Position numbers and translations under genes: made by a program | Shown: one piece after another, positions 33,679 through 43,010 of the stretch | How the letters are laid out: each line of letters begins with the position of its first letter | Position numbering within the stretch: position 1 is the stretch's first letter | Notes under the pieces: generated by a model | The model's database searches: none | What the model was told of the DNA's origin: nothing | Seen by the model: the letters and a program-made list of their open reading frames with translations, nothing else | Assembly (NCBI GenBank): GCA_028284125.1 | Contig: JANQSI010000018.1 | Coordinates: 124,001 to 188,000, forward strand | Length of the DNA stretch: 64,000 bases | Source of the DNA: Cyclobacteriaceae bacterium | GTDB lineage: Bacteria > Bacteroidota > Bacteroidia > Cytophagales > Cyclobacteriaceae | Direction: 5' to 3'

Positions 33679-34629
33679 TCAAAAGGGAAGTTTGGTAAGA
33701 TCAACGTTTCCACCAGTGATGATCACTCCAACATTTTTCTCTTCAAACACTTTTCGATTTTTGAGAATGCTTGCAAACGCCACCGCAGAGGAAGGTTCGA
33801 TCACAATTTTCATTCGTTCCCAAATTAATTTCATTGCATCGATAATTTCCTGTTCCGTGACTGTGAAAACGTCTTTGGCGTGTTCTTTTAGTATTTCGAA
33901 GTTCTTTTCACCAATGGTTGTCTTCAAGCCATCTGCAATGGTGTTGGTGCTTGTATTTGGTATGATTTTGCCGGCCTTTATCGATTTGTAGGCATCATCT
34001 ACTTCGGTTGGCTCTCCGATGTAGAAATCTAAGTTCGGTTCAATATAGTGGGCCGACAGTGCGGTGCCTGCCGCCAAACCACCACCACCAACAGGAGTAA
34101 TAATTGCATCCAGGTTGTCAATTTCTTCCAACAACTCTTTACATGCCGTTGCCTGGCCTGCGATGATGTCATAATCATCATAAGGATGAACCAAGGTTGC
34201 ACCTGTCTCTTCCATAATTTGAGCGCAAGTTTCTACCCTCGACTTGTCATTGGGTTCACATAAAATCACCTCAGCTCCATAGCCTTTCACTGCCGCCACC
34301 TTCACTTTTGAAGAATTATTAGGCATAATGATATACGCCTTAGATCCAGCCAATTTTGAAGCTAGCGATACTGCCTGTCCATGATTCCCGGAAGAATGAC
34401 AAGCAAAACCATTCACCCTTTCTTCTGGCCGGTAACTGAAAATCGCATTGGAAGCTCCGCGCATTTTAAAGGCTCCTACCTTCTGGAAGTTCTCGCATTT
34501 GAAGTACAAATTACAGCCAGCTATTTCATCAATGTTATTTGAAGTAATGACAGGAGTTTGGGTGATATAACCCGAAATGCGTTGATGTGCACGCTTGATA
34601 TCCGAAAGGCTAGGTATGGTTGTCAGCAT
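33679..34629 (-). CDS. Threonine/serine dehydratase or serine racemase (PLP fold type II)
   Basis: 316 residues. PLP lysine in FQKVGAFKMRGASNAI, substrate loop SSGNHGQAVS, and the phosphate-binding glycine loop PVGGGGLAAG. No C-terminal ACT regulatory domain, so this is the short, catabolic-type enzyme. It converts Thr to 2-oxobutyrate or Ser to pyruvate; racemase activity cannot be excluded. ATG at 34629; next gene is the yoeB toxin. Confidence 0.9.
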   Translation of the reverse strand: MLTTIPSLSDIKRAHQRISGYITQTPVITSNNIDEIAGCNLYFKCENFQKVGAFKMRGASNAIFSYRPEERVNGFACHSSGNHGQAVSLASKLAGSKAYIIMPNNSSKVKVAAVKGYGAEVILCEPNDKSRVETCAQIMEETGATLVHPYDDYDIIAGQATACKELLEEIDNLDAIITPVGGGGLAAGTALSAHYIEPNLDFYIGEPTEVDDAYKSIKAGKIIPNTSTNTIADGLKTTIGEKNFEILKEHAKDVFTVTEQEIIDAMKLIWERMKIVIEPSSAVAFASILKNRKVFEEKNVGVIITGGNVDLTKLPF

Positions 34630-34632
34630 TAA

Positions 34633-34887
34633 TCAGTAATGTTTTTTGCATTGAAGAATATAAAGTTGTTTATTCTCAACTTTGTAAACCAATCTATGTT
34701 CGAAATTAATTCTTCTGGACCACCACCCTGACAAATTTTCCTTTAATGGCTCTGGTTTTCCAATTCCGTCAAATGGTGTTCGCTGGCATTGTTTAATAAG
34801 CTCATTCACCTTTTTCAGCATTTTTTTGTCATGCTGTTGCCAGTATAAATAATCTTCCCAACCATCACTAAGAAAGATGATTTTCAT
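34633..34887 (-). CDS. yoeB: YoeB-family toxin (ribosome-dependent mRNA interferase)
   Basis: 84 residues, the standard length. The catalytic set of E. coli YoeB is conserved at the same positions: Glu46 (in KPEPLKENL), Arg65 (EHRLVY), and the terminal His83-Tyr84 (CKKHY). YoeB cleaves mRNA in the ribosomal A site when its antitoxin is degraded. It overlaps yefM by 4 bases (ATGA) and appears intact. Confidence 0.95.
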   Translation of the reverse strand: MKIIFLSDGWEDYLYWQQHDKKMLKKVNELIKQCQRTPFDGIGKPEPLKENLSGWWSRRINFEHRLVYKVENKQLYILQCKKHY

Positions 34888-35138
34888 TCTTCAATCAATG
34901 ATCTCTCCTTTCCTCCACCTCGTTCAAATTCCTTTATCCCTCGAAGTAATCGTTCGGCATTTTTAGGGCTACTGAGCAAATACAAGGTCTCTTGCATACT
35001 TTCATACTCAGCTTTTGAAATTACCACCACATCATCTCCTTTTGATCTTGTGACATACAATGGAGATCGATTAGTCAAAACTTTATCCATAAAGCTTTTC
35101 AAATTTTGTCTAAACTTCGAATAAGTGGTGATTTCCAT
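34884..35138 (-). CDS. yefM: YefM-family antitoxin (Phd/YefM fold)
   Basis: 84 residues. N-terminal DNA-binding dimer domain (TTYSKFRQNLKSFMDKVL, VVVISKAEYESMQETLYLL) and an acidic C-terminal tail for toxin binding. Neutralises YoeB and, with it, represses the operon. The palindrome GTACAATATATTGTAC just upstream (35173-35188) is the probable operator. Start is the ATG at 35138. Confidence 0.94.
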   Translation of the reverse strand: MEITTYSKFRQNLKSFMDKVLTNRSPLYVTRSKGDDVVVISKAEYESMQETLYLLSSPKNAERLLRGIKEFERGGGKERSLIEE

Positions 35139-35164
35139 TTAATTGATTTTTTTAATAGCGAACG

Positions 35165-35195
35165 CTAAAATAGTACAATATATTGTACAATCAAT
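35165..35195 (-). promoter_or_regulatory. yefM-yoeB promoter with embedded palindromic operator
   Basis: On the minus strand: ATTG (35195-35192), 19 bases, TATTTTAG (35172-35165), each one mismatch from the TTTG / TAnnTTTG consensus. The spacer holds the perfect 16-base palindrome GTACAATATATTGTAC (35173-35188). TGTACA-type hexamers are the known YefM recognition motif in E. coli; here TGTACA is at 35184-35189 and AGTACA at 35172-35177, 12 bases apart. The -33 box overlaps the polA stop codon. Confidence 0.75.
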
Positions 35196-37950
35196 GCGCC
35201 TCTAACCAATTCTTTCCAACTCCAATACCAATTTCCATCGGAACTTCTAATGGATGCGCATCTTTCATGAAAGTTTCGACATTCATTCGAATTAATTCTT
35301 CCTCTGACTTATGTAAATCGAAAACCAGTTCATCATGCACTTGCATTAACATCTTGGATTGGACTTTCTCTTCTTTCATCCATTTATGAATATTGATCAT
35401 GGCAATCTTAATGATATCGGCCGCACTTCCTTGAATTGGCGCATTGATTGCATTACGTTCATCAAACCCACGCATGGTGAAATTCCTGGAATTGATGTTT
35501 CTCAAATATCTCCTTCTACCAAGAATGGTTTCAACGTACTCATCTTTCCTGGCTTGTTCGATGGTTTCATCCATGTACTTTTTTACTAGGGGAAATTCCT
35601 TGAAGTAAGAATCAATGATCTCTTGTGCCTCACCTCTTGGAATATTTAGATTTTGTGAAAGGCCAAACGCAGAAATTCCGTAAATGATGCCGAAGTTCAC
35701 CTCTTTCGCCTTTCTTCTCATTCCGTCTTCTACATTATTCAAATCAACACCAAAAACTTTTGCAGCAGTTGTTGCATGAATGTCTCTTCCTTCTTTGAAT
35801 GCATTCAACATACTTTCATCCTTGGAAAATGCTGCCATGATTCGAAGCTCAATTTGAGAGTAATCGGCAGACATAATCTGGTAATCATTATCCCTTGGAA
35901 CAAAAGCCTTTCTTATCTCTCTTCCCTTCGCTGTTCTGATGGGAATATTCTGAAGGTTCGGATTATTGGAGCTGAGTCTGCCAGTAGAGGCAACCGTTTG
36001 CCTGTAGTCTGTATGAATTCTGTTGTCTGTTGGGCTAATCAGCTTGGGTAAAGCATCTACATATGTAGATTTCAATTTTTGGTATTCTCGGAACTCAAGA
36101 ATCTTTGCCGCGATCTCATGATCGGCTGCCAGTTTCGAGAGAATTTCTTCCCCGGTAGCATACTGACCTGTCTTCGTTTTTTTGGGATTCTCTACAAGCT
36201 TTAATCGCTCGAACAGAATTTCTCCTAATTGTTTCGGTGAGCCGATATTAAATTCAACTCCAGCAATTTTAAATATTAGGTCTTGCGCTTTCCTGCTTTC
36301 TTCATCCAACTCTTTGGACATGACCTCTAAGGATTCCGTATCAATCTTAACTCCTTCATACTCCATATCGGCCAGGACAAATGACAATGGCTCTTCCACT
36401 TCATGCAGTAATTTCCCAAGACTTTTTTCAGCAACTTCTTTTTCCAAAAGTTCTTTCAACTGAAGTGTGATATCTGCATCTTCACAAGCATAATCCGCAA
36501 CTTTTTCCGGCTCAACCTGATCAATGGTTTTTTGATTTCGGCCTTTTGGGCCCACAAGACTTTCAAATGAAATGGTCTTGTAGTTCAAATATTTTTCAGC
36601 CAACCAATCCATGCTATTATTTGAATCAGGGTCAAACAGGAAGTGAGCAAGCATGGTATCGAAAATTGGACCTGCTACATTTATATCGTAATTTCTCAGT
36701 ACCTGAATATCGTACTTCAAATTCTGACCGATTTTAGTTGAAGTGGGATTTTCAAGTATTTCTTTAAAATGATCAATTATCTCAGCTGCATTTTCATTGC
36801 AGGGCACGAACCAAGCTTCTCCTTTTTCAATGGCAAAAGCAATTCCAACAAGTTTCGCATCTCGTGTCTCTAAACTGGTGGTTTCGGTATCAAAACAAAA
36901 GGAAGTTTGATCCTTCAATTTATTTACTAACTCCTTGATTGAATTCTCATCTTGAACAAGATGGTAGGTATGCTTGCTAGTTTTGATCGATTCCTTTGAG
37001 TCAGTAACTGCCTCTTCTCCACCACCAGCATCAAACAATCCTAATTGCTGAGAACCACCACTTTTTATTTCATTTTCCTCCTGGAAGACTCTACGTGCAA
37101 TGGTTTTGAATTCGAGCTCATCAAAAATTGGTTTCAGAATATCGGGATTGGGCTCTCCGTACTCTAATGCTTCTTCATTAAACTCAACCGGAGAGTCAAT
37201 TTTGATTGTAGCTAATTCTTTGGATAAAATTCCCAGCTCTCCATTCTCCTCAATCTTCTTTTTTAATGCCCCAGTTAGTTGATCAACATTTTTCACAATG
37301 CTTTCGACTGAACCGAATTCCTTCAACAGTTTAGAAGCAGTTTTATCGCCTACACCAGCTACACCAGGAATGTTATCAACTGAATCACCTTTCAAGCCAA
37401 GCACATCTCGCACTTGATCCACCTTGTCAATATCAAACTTTTCCAAAACCTCAGGAATTCCCATGATGTCAGTTCCATTTCCCATTCGCCTTGGTTTGAA
37501 CAGAGAAATATTCTCATCTACTAGTTGAGCAAAGTCTTTATCAGGGGTCATCATGAAAACCTTGTACCCTTTGGCCCCAGCCTTCTTAGCCACAGTCCCT
37601 ATCAAATCATCTGCTTCATATCCATCTTTAATTAAAATGGGAATATTAAAGCCTTCTACAATTTTTTTACAATAGGGAATCGCCACCTTGATTTCCTCTG
37701 GCATTGATTGGCGTGTGGCCTTATATTCTTTAAAATCTTCATGTCTAAAAGTCGGAGCTTCGGTATCAAAAGCCACTCCAATATGTGAAGGTTTTTCTTT
37801 GGTGATGATCTCCAAAAGTGAGTTGGTGAATCCTAAGATTGCACCAGTATTTATTCCATTAGTAGTAAGACGGGGATTCTGACTCAATGCAAAATGAGCA
37901 CGATAAATAAGGGCATATGCATCAAGTAGAAATAAGGTTTTTTCTGACAT
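35191..37950 (-). CDS. polA: DNA polymerase I
   Basis: 919 residues with all three parts. The 5' nuclease domain (about 1-290) has KTLFLLDAYALIYRAHFAL and the helix-3-turn-helix LKGDSVDNIPGVAGVGDKT. The 3'-5' exonuclease region (about 330-510) keeps its metal residues in CFDTETTSLE, NLKYDIQVL and YACEDADITL, so proofreading is likely. The polymerase domain has DYSQIELRIMAAFS, RRKAKEVNFGIIYGIS and VHDELVFDL. Functions in Okazaki fragment processing and excision repair. Confidence 0.98.
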   Translation of the reverse strand: MSEKTLFLLDAYALIYRAHFALSQNPRLTTNGINTGAILGFTNSLLEIITKEKPSHIGVAFDTEAPTFRHEDFKEYKATRQSMPEEIKVAIPYCKKIVEGFNIPILIKDGYEADDLIGTVAKKAGAKGYKVFMMTPDKDFAQLVDENISLFKPRRMGNGTDIMGIPEVLEKFDIDKVDQVRDVLGLKGDSVDNIPGVAGVGDKTASKLLKEFGSVESIVKNVDQLTGALKKKIEENGELGILSKELATIKIDSPVEFNEEALEYGEPNPDILKPIFDELEFKTIARRVFQEENEIKSGGSQQLGLFDAGGGEEAVTDSKESIKTSKHTYHLVQDENSIKELVNKLKDQTSFCFDTETTSLETRDAKLVGIAFAIEKGEAWFVPCNENAAEIIDHFKEILENPTSTKIGQNLKYDIQVLRNYDINVAGPIFDTMLAHFLFDPDSNNSMDWLAEKYLNYKTISFESLVGPKGRNQKTIDQVEPEKVADYACEDADITLQLKELLEKEVAEKSLGKLLHEVEEPLSFVLADMEYEGVKIDTESLEVMSKELDEESRKAQDLIFKIAGVEFNIGSPKQLGEILFERLKLVENPKKTKTGQYATGEEILSKLAADHEIAAKILEFREYQKLKSTYVDALPKLISPTDNRIHTDYRQTVASTGRLSSNNPNLQNIPIRTAKGREIRKAFVPRDNDYQIMSADYSQIELRIMAAFSKDESMLNAFKEGRDIHATTAAKVFGVDLNNVEDGMRRKAKEVNFGIIYGISAFGLSQNLNIPRGEAQEIIDSYFKEFPLVKKYMDETIEQARKDEYVETILGRRRYLRNINSRNFTMRGFDERNAINAPIQGSAADIIKIAMINIHKWMKEEKVQSKMLMQVHDELVFDLHKSEEELIRMNVETFMKDAHPLEVPMEIGIGVGKNWLEAH

Positions 37951-38023
37951 CAGGTAAATTTAGAAGATTGGCTGATTAGTTGAACACACACGGACTCAAA
38001 TAAGAAAAGTCATCCGAGAAGAA

Positions 38024-38689
38024 CTACAATTTTCTGGCTCTGACCATCTCCTTTTTCCCCATTGCTCCTTTCAAAGTTTCAACCTCAAATCCTACTTCTT
38101 TGAGATTTCTTTTGAACTGACCCTGAGCGCAGTAAGTGGTGAGTATTCCTTCTCTTTTTAATAGATCATAGCATTTCTTCAAGTTTTCAATGAACCAAAC
38201 TTCCACCTGCTTACTTGGTGCAAAAGCGTCGAAATAAATGATGTTGAACTGTTTGGAGGTGTTGAAGTCTTCAAGTTTTGAGGTGGTTTTTTGCAGGGTG
38301 AAATGATCCGAAATGATGTTTTCAATTTCCCAATCACTTTCATGGATTTTCATAAAAAGGTTTCGTTCAGCATTCGTTTTATGATAATTGAGCGCAGCAT
38401 ATATTTCAGAACTTATTGGAATAGGTTCGAGAGAGTTGAACGATATTTTTATTCCTTTTTCAGCGGCAAATTTCGCTGTAAGAAATGCATTAAGTCCTGT
38501 TCCTAATCCAACTTCAAGGATAGAAAGTCCGCTGACCTCATTCTCTTTTAGAAAATGTTCCAAGCCCTCTTTTATAAACACATGCTGAGATTCTCCTAAT
38601 GCTCCTTTAGTAGAGTGATAGGTTTCATTGAGTTCTTCATCAAACAAACTATGTGAACCATCTTCTGTGGTGATTATCTTAATCGCCAT
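38024..38689 (-). CDS. mnmD: tRNA 5-(aminomethyl)-2-thiouridine methyltransferase, MnmD-type (MnmC1 domain)
   Basis: 221 residues: a stand-alone methyltransferase half of MnmC. The SAM motif is LEVGLGTGLNAF, and the characteristic YFDAFAPSKQVEVW and TYCAQGQFKRNL follow; the start DGSHSLFDEELNETYHS is also typical. Methylates nm5U at wobble position 34 to give mnm5(s2)U. No oxidase half is present, which is normal outside gammaproteobacteria. Overlaps ispF by 11 bases. Confidence 0.9.
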   Translation of the reverse strand: MAIKIITTEDGSHSLFDEELNETYHSTKGALGESQHVFIKEGLEHFLKENEVSGLSILEVGLGTGLNAFLTAKFAAEKGIKISFNSLEPIPISSEIYAALNYHKTNAERNLFMKIHESDWEIENIISDHFTLQKTTSKLEDFNTSKQFNIIYFDAFAPSKQVEVWFIENLKKCYDLLKREGILTTYCAQGQFKRNLKEVGFEVETLKGAMGKKEMVRARKL

Positions 38690-39164
38690 AGATCAATACA
38701 ACGGCATGCGCGGCAACACCTTCTTCTTTTCCAACAAATCCTAATTTCTCAGTAGTGGTTGCTTTAATTGAAACATCTTCTTCGGAAACTCCCATCACCT
38801 CAGATAAACATTTTTTCATCTCAGGAATGTGCGGGTTGACTTTGGGTTGCTGCAAGCAAATAGTGCTATCTACATTGCCAACTTTGTAGCCTTTACTGCC
38901 AATAAGATCAATTACCTGTTTTAACAGAATCTTACTGTCAATGCCCTTATATTTTGGATCTTTATCCGAAAAATGGAATCCAATATCGCGCATGTTAGCA
39001 GCTCCAAGCAGTGCATCGCAAATCACATGGATCAACACATCCGCGTCAGAATGTCCATAAGCACCGTGCGTGTGGGGAATTTTTATTCCACCGAGCCAAA
39101 AATCAACTCCTTCAGCAAGCGCATGAACATCGTAACCGTAACCGACTCTGATATTAGGTTTCAT
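38679..39164 (-). CDS. ispF: 2-C-methyl-D-erythritol 2,4-cyclodiphosphate synthase
   Basis: 161 residues, full length. Metal site GYGYDVHAL, then GGIKIPHTHGAYGHSDADVL followed by IHVICDALLGA, GFHFSDKDPKYKG, and the C-terminal KATTTEKLGFVG. Acts in the MEP pathway, converting CDP-ME2P to the cyclic diphosphate. The MEP pathway also supplies prenyl precursors that a GGGPS would use. ATG at 39164. Confidence 0.97.
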   Translation of the reverse strand: MKPNIRVGYGYDVHALAEGVDFWLGGIKIPHTHGAYGHSDADVLIHVICDALLGAANMRDIGFHFSDKDPKYKGIDSKILLKQVIDLIGSKGYKVGNVDSTICLQQPKVNPHIPEMKKCLSEVMGVSEEDVSIKATTTEKLGFVGKEEGVAAHAVVLIYGD

Positions 39165-39185
39165 CAGAGTCGAAATTAGCCAATT

Positions 39186-41798
39186 TTATTCGTCTCTTAG
39201 CCTTTCTGTCAAATTGGAAGTGGCGGCTTTCAAAGAGCGCATTCCTACTATTAGGTATGCAAGTCCTATTGTCAGAATCAATGCAAGAGCAAAAAGCATC
39301 GGACTTAGTGTTGTTCGATATGAAAAATCTGCCAACCAATTCTGCATCGTGAGATACGCAATAGGTAGCCCAATGACGTTCGCGATGACAACCAACAACA
39401 CAAAGTTTTTTGTGAACATTGATACTACTTGATTTGTCGTAGCTCCGAGTGCCTTTCTAACAGCCACTTCTTTCAACCTTGCCTTGATCACAATGTTTGC
39501 AATCGCAAACATGCCGATGAAAGAAATGAAGATTGACAGCATCGTTAGGTAAAGCATGACGTCAGAAAGTCTTTCTTCTGTTCTATGGAGCTCCACAAAA
39601 GACTGATCTAAAAAGTAGCTTTCAAACGGCACACCAACTGTCATGTCGTTCCAAATTGCTTCCAATTGTTCAACGTTTTCGCGGACGTTTGTACTAGACA
39701 TTTTAATGGCAAGATTATCTTCCGGGTCTGTTCGATAGAAAAAAGCGTAAGGTTTGATGTCCTCTTTGAAGTTTGAGTAATGAAAATTCTTGACGACCCC
39801 TAACACCTTACCATATATAAGAGAGTCTTGTCTGTTGCTAGTCAAAGGAACTGACTCACCCACTTGATCAAGCTTGAGATTCAAGGCTTTTAACGCTGCT
39901 TCATTCGCGATTAGGTTCAGCCCCTGGCTATCAGTTTCAATCGACTCATCAAAATTCCTTCCAGCGATAAATTCAAAATCCATCGCTTTGAGATAATCAG
40001 GTGTCACAACTGCATAATTCAACAAAAATCCTTCTGGATATCCGAGGGTAAATGTCCAATTGAGTCCTCCCACTACTCCATTGCTATATCCTGCAGACTC
40101 TACAAACGATAACTGAGTAATTCGTTCCTTGAGGGTTTTCTGGTTAGATATCGCATCCGCGTTTTCAATAATCAAGACCTGGTCCATATCGAACCCCATG
40201 TCTGAATTCTTGAAATACATCAGTTGCTGGTACACCACCATGGTACCGACGATCATTATTGCTGATATGGCAAACTGCGCAATTAGAAGAATTCTTTTCA
40301 AGTCTAGGAAACCACCTCTTTTCTTTGTCATCATCCCTTTGATCTCTCCGAGTGAAGCAAAGTAGAGGGCAGGATAAATACCAGATAAAACTCCGAACCC
40401 TATAACACAAGACGATAAAACTAGAAACGTCTGGATGTTTGCAGGATCAAAAATGCTTATCTCTCTTCCAAATATTTCAGTTAGTGCTCCAAGGGCAAAT
40501 TCTGCCAACAAACCGCCAATGATTAAGGAGATGAAAACAACTGTCAAAGATTCTGTGACAAACTGCCCAATAAGGTTAGATCGCAAGGCACCGAAAGATT
40601 TCCGTACGCCTGCCTCTTTCGTTCTTCTTACCAAACCACCAATTGTGAGATTTAGATAATTGATCAGTGATACCAACAAAATGAATAATCCAATGGACAC
40701 GAAAATTTTGATATTGCTCATGTTGCTATTAGCGCCCAATTCCCACTTAAGTGCGGACTTTAGATGGATGTCCTTCACAGGTTGTGAGTAAGTGATATTT
40801 GGGCTGATCGAATCTCTCGGATTACTGGCCAAGTAAAGAGGCTGCAATTTTTCTTCGAAATCGGCATGAATACTTCCATCACGGAGTTTTACGTAAGTGT
40901 AGTAATTGTACCAGCCCCAGTCTTCATCAATGTTTCGGCTGGAAAAATGGAGAGGAGTAAGAAAGTCAAAAGTGAAGTGTGAATTAAAGGGAACATCTTC
41001 AATTACTCCACTTACCACTTTTTTAGCATTGTCTCTATTGAATATTGTTAGTTCTTTTCCGATTGGGTTTTCATCTCCAAAATATTTTTTCGCAGTAGTC
41101 TCAGTCAAAACAACATTGGCGGGATCGCTCAGCAATTCGTCCGGATTTCCCAATAACACTTCGTAAGTGAAAATCTCCAAAAATTCCGGATCTACTCGAT
41201 AGATCTTTTCTTCATAAAACTGGTTTTCCTGAGTAGCTCCAATTAAATATTTACTTCCCCAAGTAGGAAATACTCGAGTGGTTAATTCTACTTCAGGAAT
41301 ATTTTCTCCTAAAGCAGGCGCCAACGCAGGTGGAGAAGTAGCATCTGGAGTTCTACCGCTATCACTTACCAGGTCGATGACCACTCGGTGAATTCTGTCA
41401 GAATCTTTGTGGTACTTGTCAAAGCTGAGTTCTCCATTTAGGTAAATGAAGATGAACAAAAAGCACGCGATACCAATGGACAGACTCATCACATTCAGTA
41501 ATGCGTTCGTCCGATGTTTTGATAGGTATCGAAATGAGAATTTTAAATGATTTCGAAACATAATTAGTCTTTTTGAGTTTTGAGTTTTTTTCTTAAGAGA
41601 GTAGGGTCTGAGAAAACTGAATAGATGAAACCAGTAGTAAACCTTAGCCCGCCATGTTGGATAGCGTTTGGAATAAAGCTGATAGTATTCATCCAAATCA
41701 CCTTCGATTTCTTCCACCAGTCGTTCGTTGCAAAACCAGCGAAGAAACTTAACAGCCAGTTTGGGTGGATCATTATGTAGCGGTTCAGATGCTTGCAT
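39186..41798 (-). CDS. ABC transporter permease, FtsX type with permease prefix domain
   Basis: 870 residues from ATG 41798; the open frame runs further but inside the PadR gene. The first 75 residues form the 'permease prefix' domain: PPKLAVKFLRWFCNERLVEE then IEGDLDEYYQLYSKRYPTWR. After it come an N-terminal helix and the double MacB_PCD/FtsX layout with GVRKSFGALRSNLIGQF and AVRKALGATTNQVVSMF. Overlaps the PadR gene by 14 bases, so coupled to it. This PadR-plus-prefix-permease pairing is a recurrent module in Bacteroidota; the cognate ATPase is not in the window. Confidence 0.9.
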   Translation of the reverse strand: MQASEPLHNDPPKLAVKFLRWFCNERLVEEIEGDLDEYYQLYSKRYPTWRAKVYYWFHLFSFLRPYSLKKKTQNSKRLIMFRNHLKFSFRYLSKHRTNALLNVMSLSIGIACFLFIFIYLNGELSFDKYHKDSDRIHRVVIDLVSDSGRTPDATSPPALAPALGENIPEVELTTRVFPTWGSKYLIGATQENQFYEEKIYRVDPEFLEIFTYEVLLGNPDELLSDPANVVLTETTAKKYFGDENPIGKELTIFNRDNAKKVVSGVIEDVPFNSHFTFDFLTPLHFSSRNIDEDWGWYNYYTYVKLRDGSIHADFEEKLQPLYLASNPRDSISPNITYSQPVKDIHLKSALKWELGANSNMSNIKIFVSIGLFILLVSLINYLNLTIGGLVRRTKEAGVRKSFGALRSNLIGQFVTESLTVVFISLIIGGLLAEFALGALTEIFGREISIFDPANIQTFLVLSSCVIGFGVLSGIYPALYFASLGEIKGMMTKKRGGFLDLKRILLIAQFAISAIMIVGTMVVYQQLMYFKNSDMGFDMDQVLIIENADAISNQKTLKERITQLSFVESAGYSNGVVGGLNWTFTLGYPEGFLLNYAVVTPDYLKAMDFEFIAGRNFDESIETDSQGLNLIANEAALKALNLKLDQVGESVPLTSNRQDSLIYGKVLGVVKNFHYSNFKEDIKPYAFFYRTDPEDNLAIKMSSTNVRENVEQLEAIWNDMTVGVPFESYFLDQSFVELHRTEERLSDVMLYLTMLSIFISFIGMFAIANIVIKARLKEVAVRKALGATTNQVVSMFTKNFVLLVVIANVIGLPIAYLTMQNWLADFSYRTTLSPMLFALALILTIGLAYLIVGMRSLKAATSNLTERLRDE

Positions 41799-42132
41799 AC
41801 TGGACGTTCTTCCACGATAGTTCAGGAATTTTATCCCAAAGGTTATTGCGCAATGCACGATTATTTTCCAGCGCTTCTTTGCCTGCTGAAGTAAGAGTGA
41901 AAAGTCGTTTCCTTCTTCCCCCACGTTCATGCGTTGCTTCTGCTAGTTCAGATTTTAAGTATTCCTTTTCCTCCAACCGATTGAGTGCAGCATGGATGGC
42001 ACCCATGGCAACAGATCTTCCGCTTGACTCTTTTATTTCTTCTCGTATGGCGAGACCGTAGGCTTCAGGGTAAAGGCTGGCTACTATTAATAGCAATAGC
42101 TCTTCAAATTCTCCCAGGTTTGTCCCTTTCAT
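41785..42132 (-). CDS. PadR-family transcriptional regulator
   Basis: 115 residues. The winged-helix PadR core shows FEELLLLIVASLYPEAYGLA, SVAMGAIHAALNRLEEKEYL (recognition helix), and RKRLFTLTSAGKEALEN. No long C-terminal coiled-coil arm, so a compact subtype. Overlaps and likely regulates the permease gene. ATG 42132. Confidence 0.92.
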   Translation of the reverse strand: MKGTNLGEFEELLLLIVASLYPEAYGLAIREEIKESSGRSVAMGAIHAALNRLEEKEYLKSELAEATHERGGRRKRLFTLTSAGKEALENNRALRNNLWDKIPELSWKNVQYASI

Positions 42133-42224
42133 AGTTTTTCATTTTTCGTAAATGTAGGAATTGTCAATTACTACAAATACGAAAATTGATAGAAAGGGTT
42201 ATAAAAATTGAAAATTGAGAGTGG

Positions 42225-43010
42225 CTACCAGTTGTTTTTTACCACTTCGAGAAGTTGAGAGTGGACAGCTCCGGCAGCCACGATCTCTCGACCAAAAAGG
42301 AAGTTGTCACCCCCGCTGAAATCTGAAACCTGGCCTCCTGCTTCCTTTACAAGCAATACGCCAGCTGCGACATCCCAAGGATTTAGGTTGTATTCGAAGA
42401 ATCCGCCATATCGCCCGGAGGCTACATAAGCAAGATCCGCAGCAGCACTTCCCATTCGTCTTAAGCCTCGGGTATTCTTCATCAATTCGTTAAGTATCGA
42501 CAAATAATTTTCCAAGCGCTCGAAATTATGAATAGGAAAACCTGTGGCAAACACACATTCATCTATATGTTGTTCGTCCGCCACATGAATTGGTTCCTCA
42601 TTCAAGTAAGCACCACCATTTTTCCAGCCATAAAAACATTCATCGTTTGCTACCTCATAAATCACTCCGATGAGCATTTCATTTTTGTGTTGTAAAGCAA
42701 CACTTACACAAAAGTTGGGAAGCCCATGAACAAAATTGGTTGTGCCATCCAGTGGATCAATGATCCAGTTATATTCTTTCATGTTTTGGGCGATCGTTTC
42801 CTCTTCCGTGAGAAACCCAGCATCATCAATTAGAGGCTTCAATGTTTCGACAAGCATTTTTTCTGCCTCTTTATCAACGTATGAAACCAAATCACTTTTA
42901 CCTTTCAGCTCAACATGCTTCTTGCTAAAGTCTTGTCGTTCTCGACGAATAAATGCACCCGTTTCTAGTGCAGCATTCACAACATGTCCAGTGATCTCTT
43001 TTAAATTCAT
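42225..43010 (-). CDS. Inositol monophosphatase family protein
   Basis: 261 residues. The metal-binding motifs are FLTEEE, IIDPLDGTTNFVHG and WDVAAGVLL, all intact. Mg-dependent sugar phosphate phosphatase; relatives act on inositol-1-phosphate, 2'-PAPS or other sugar phosphates. Overlaps rsmI by 4 bases. ATG 43010. Confidence 0.93.
   Translation of the reverse strand: MNLKEITGHVVNAALETGAFIRRERQDFSKKHVELKGKSDLVSYVDKEAEKMLVETLKPLIDDAGFLTEEETIAQNMKEYNWIIDPLDGTTNFVHGLPNFCVSVALQHKNEMLIGVIYEVANDECFYGWKNGGAYLNEEPIHVADEQHIDECVFATGFPIHNFERLENYLSILNELMKNTRGLRRMGSAAADLAYVASGRYGGFFEYNLNPWDVAAGVLLVKEAGGQVSDFSGGDNFLFGREIVAAGAVHSQLLEVVKNNW

Noticed and set aside
42190-42222. AATTGAAAATTGA tract as a regulatory site
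   Set aside because: Looks like common low-complexity intergenic sequence; no symmetry or promoter spacing.
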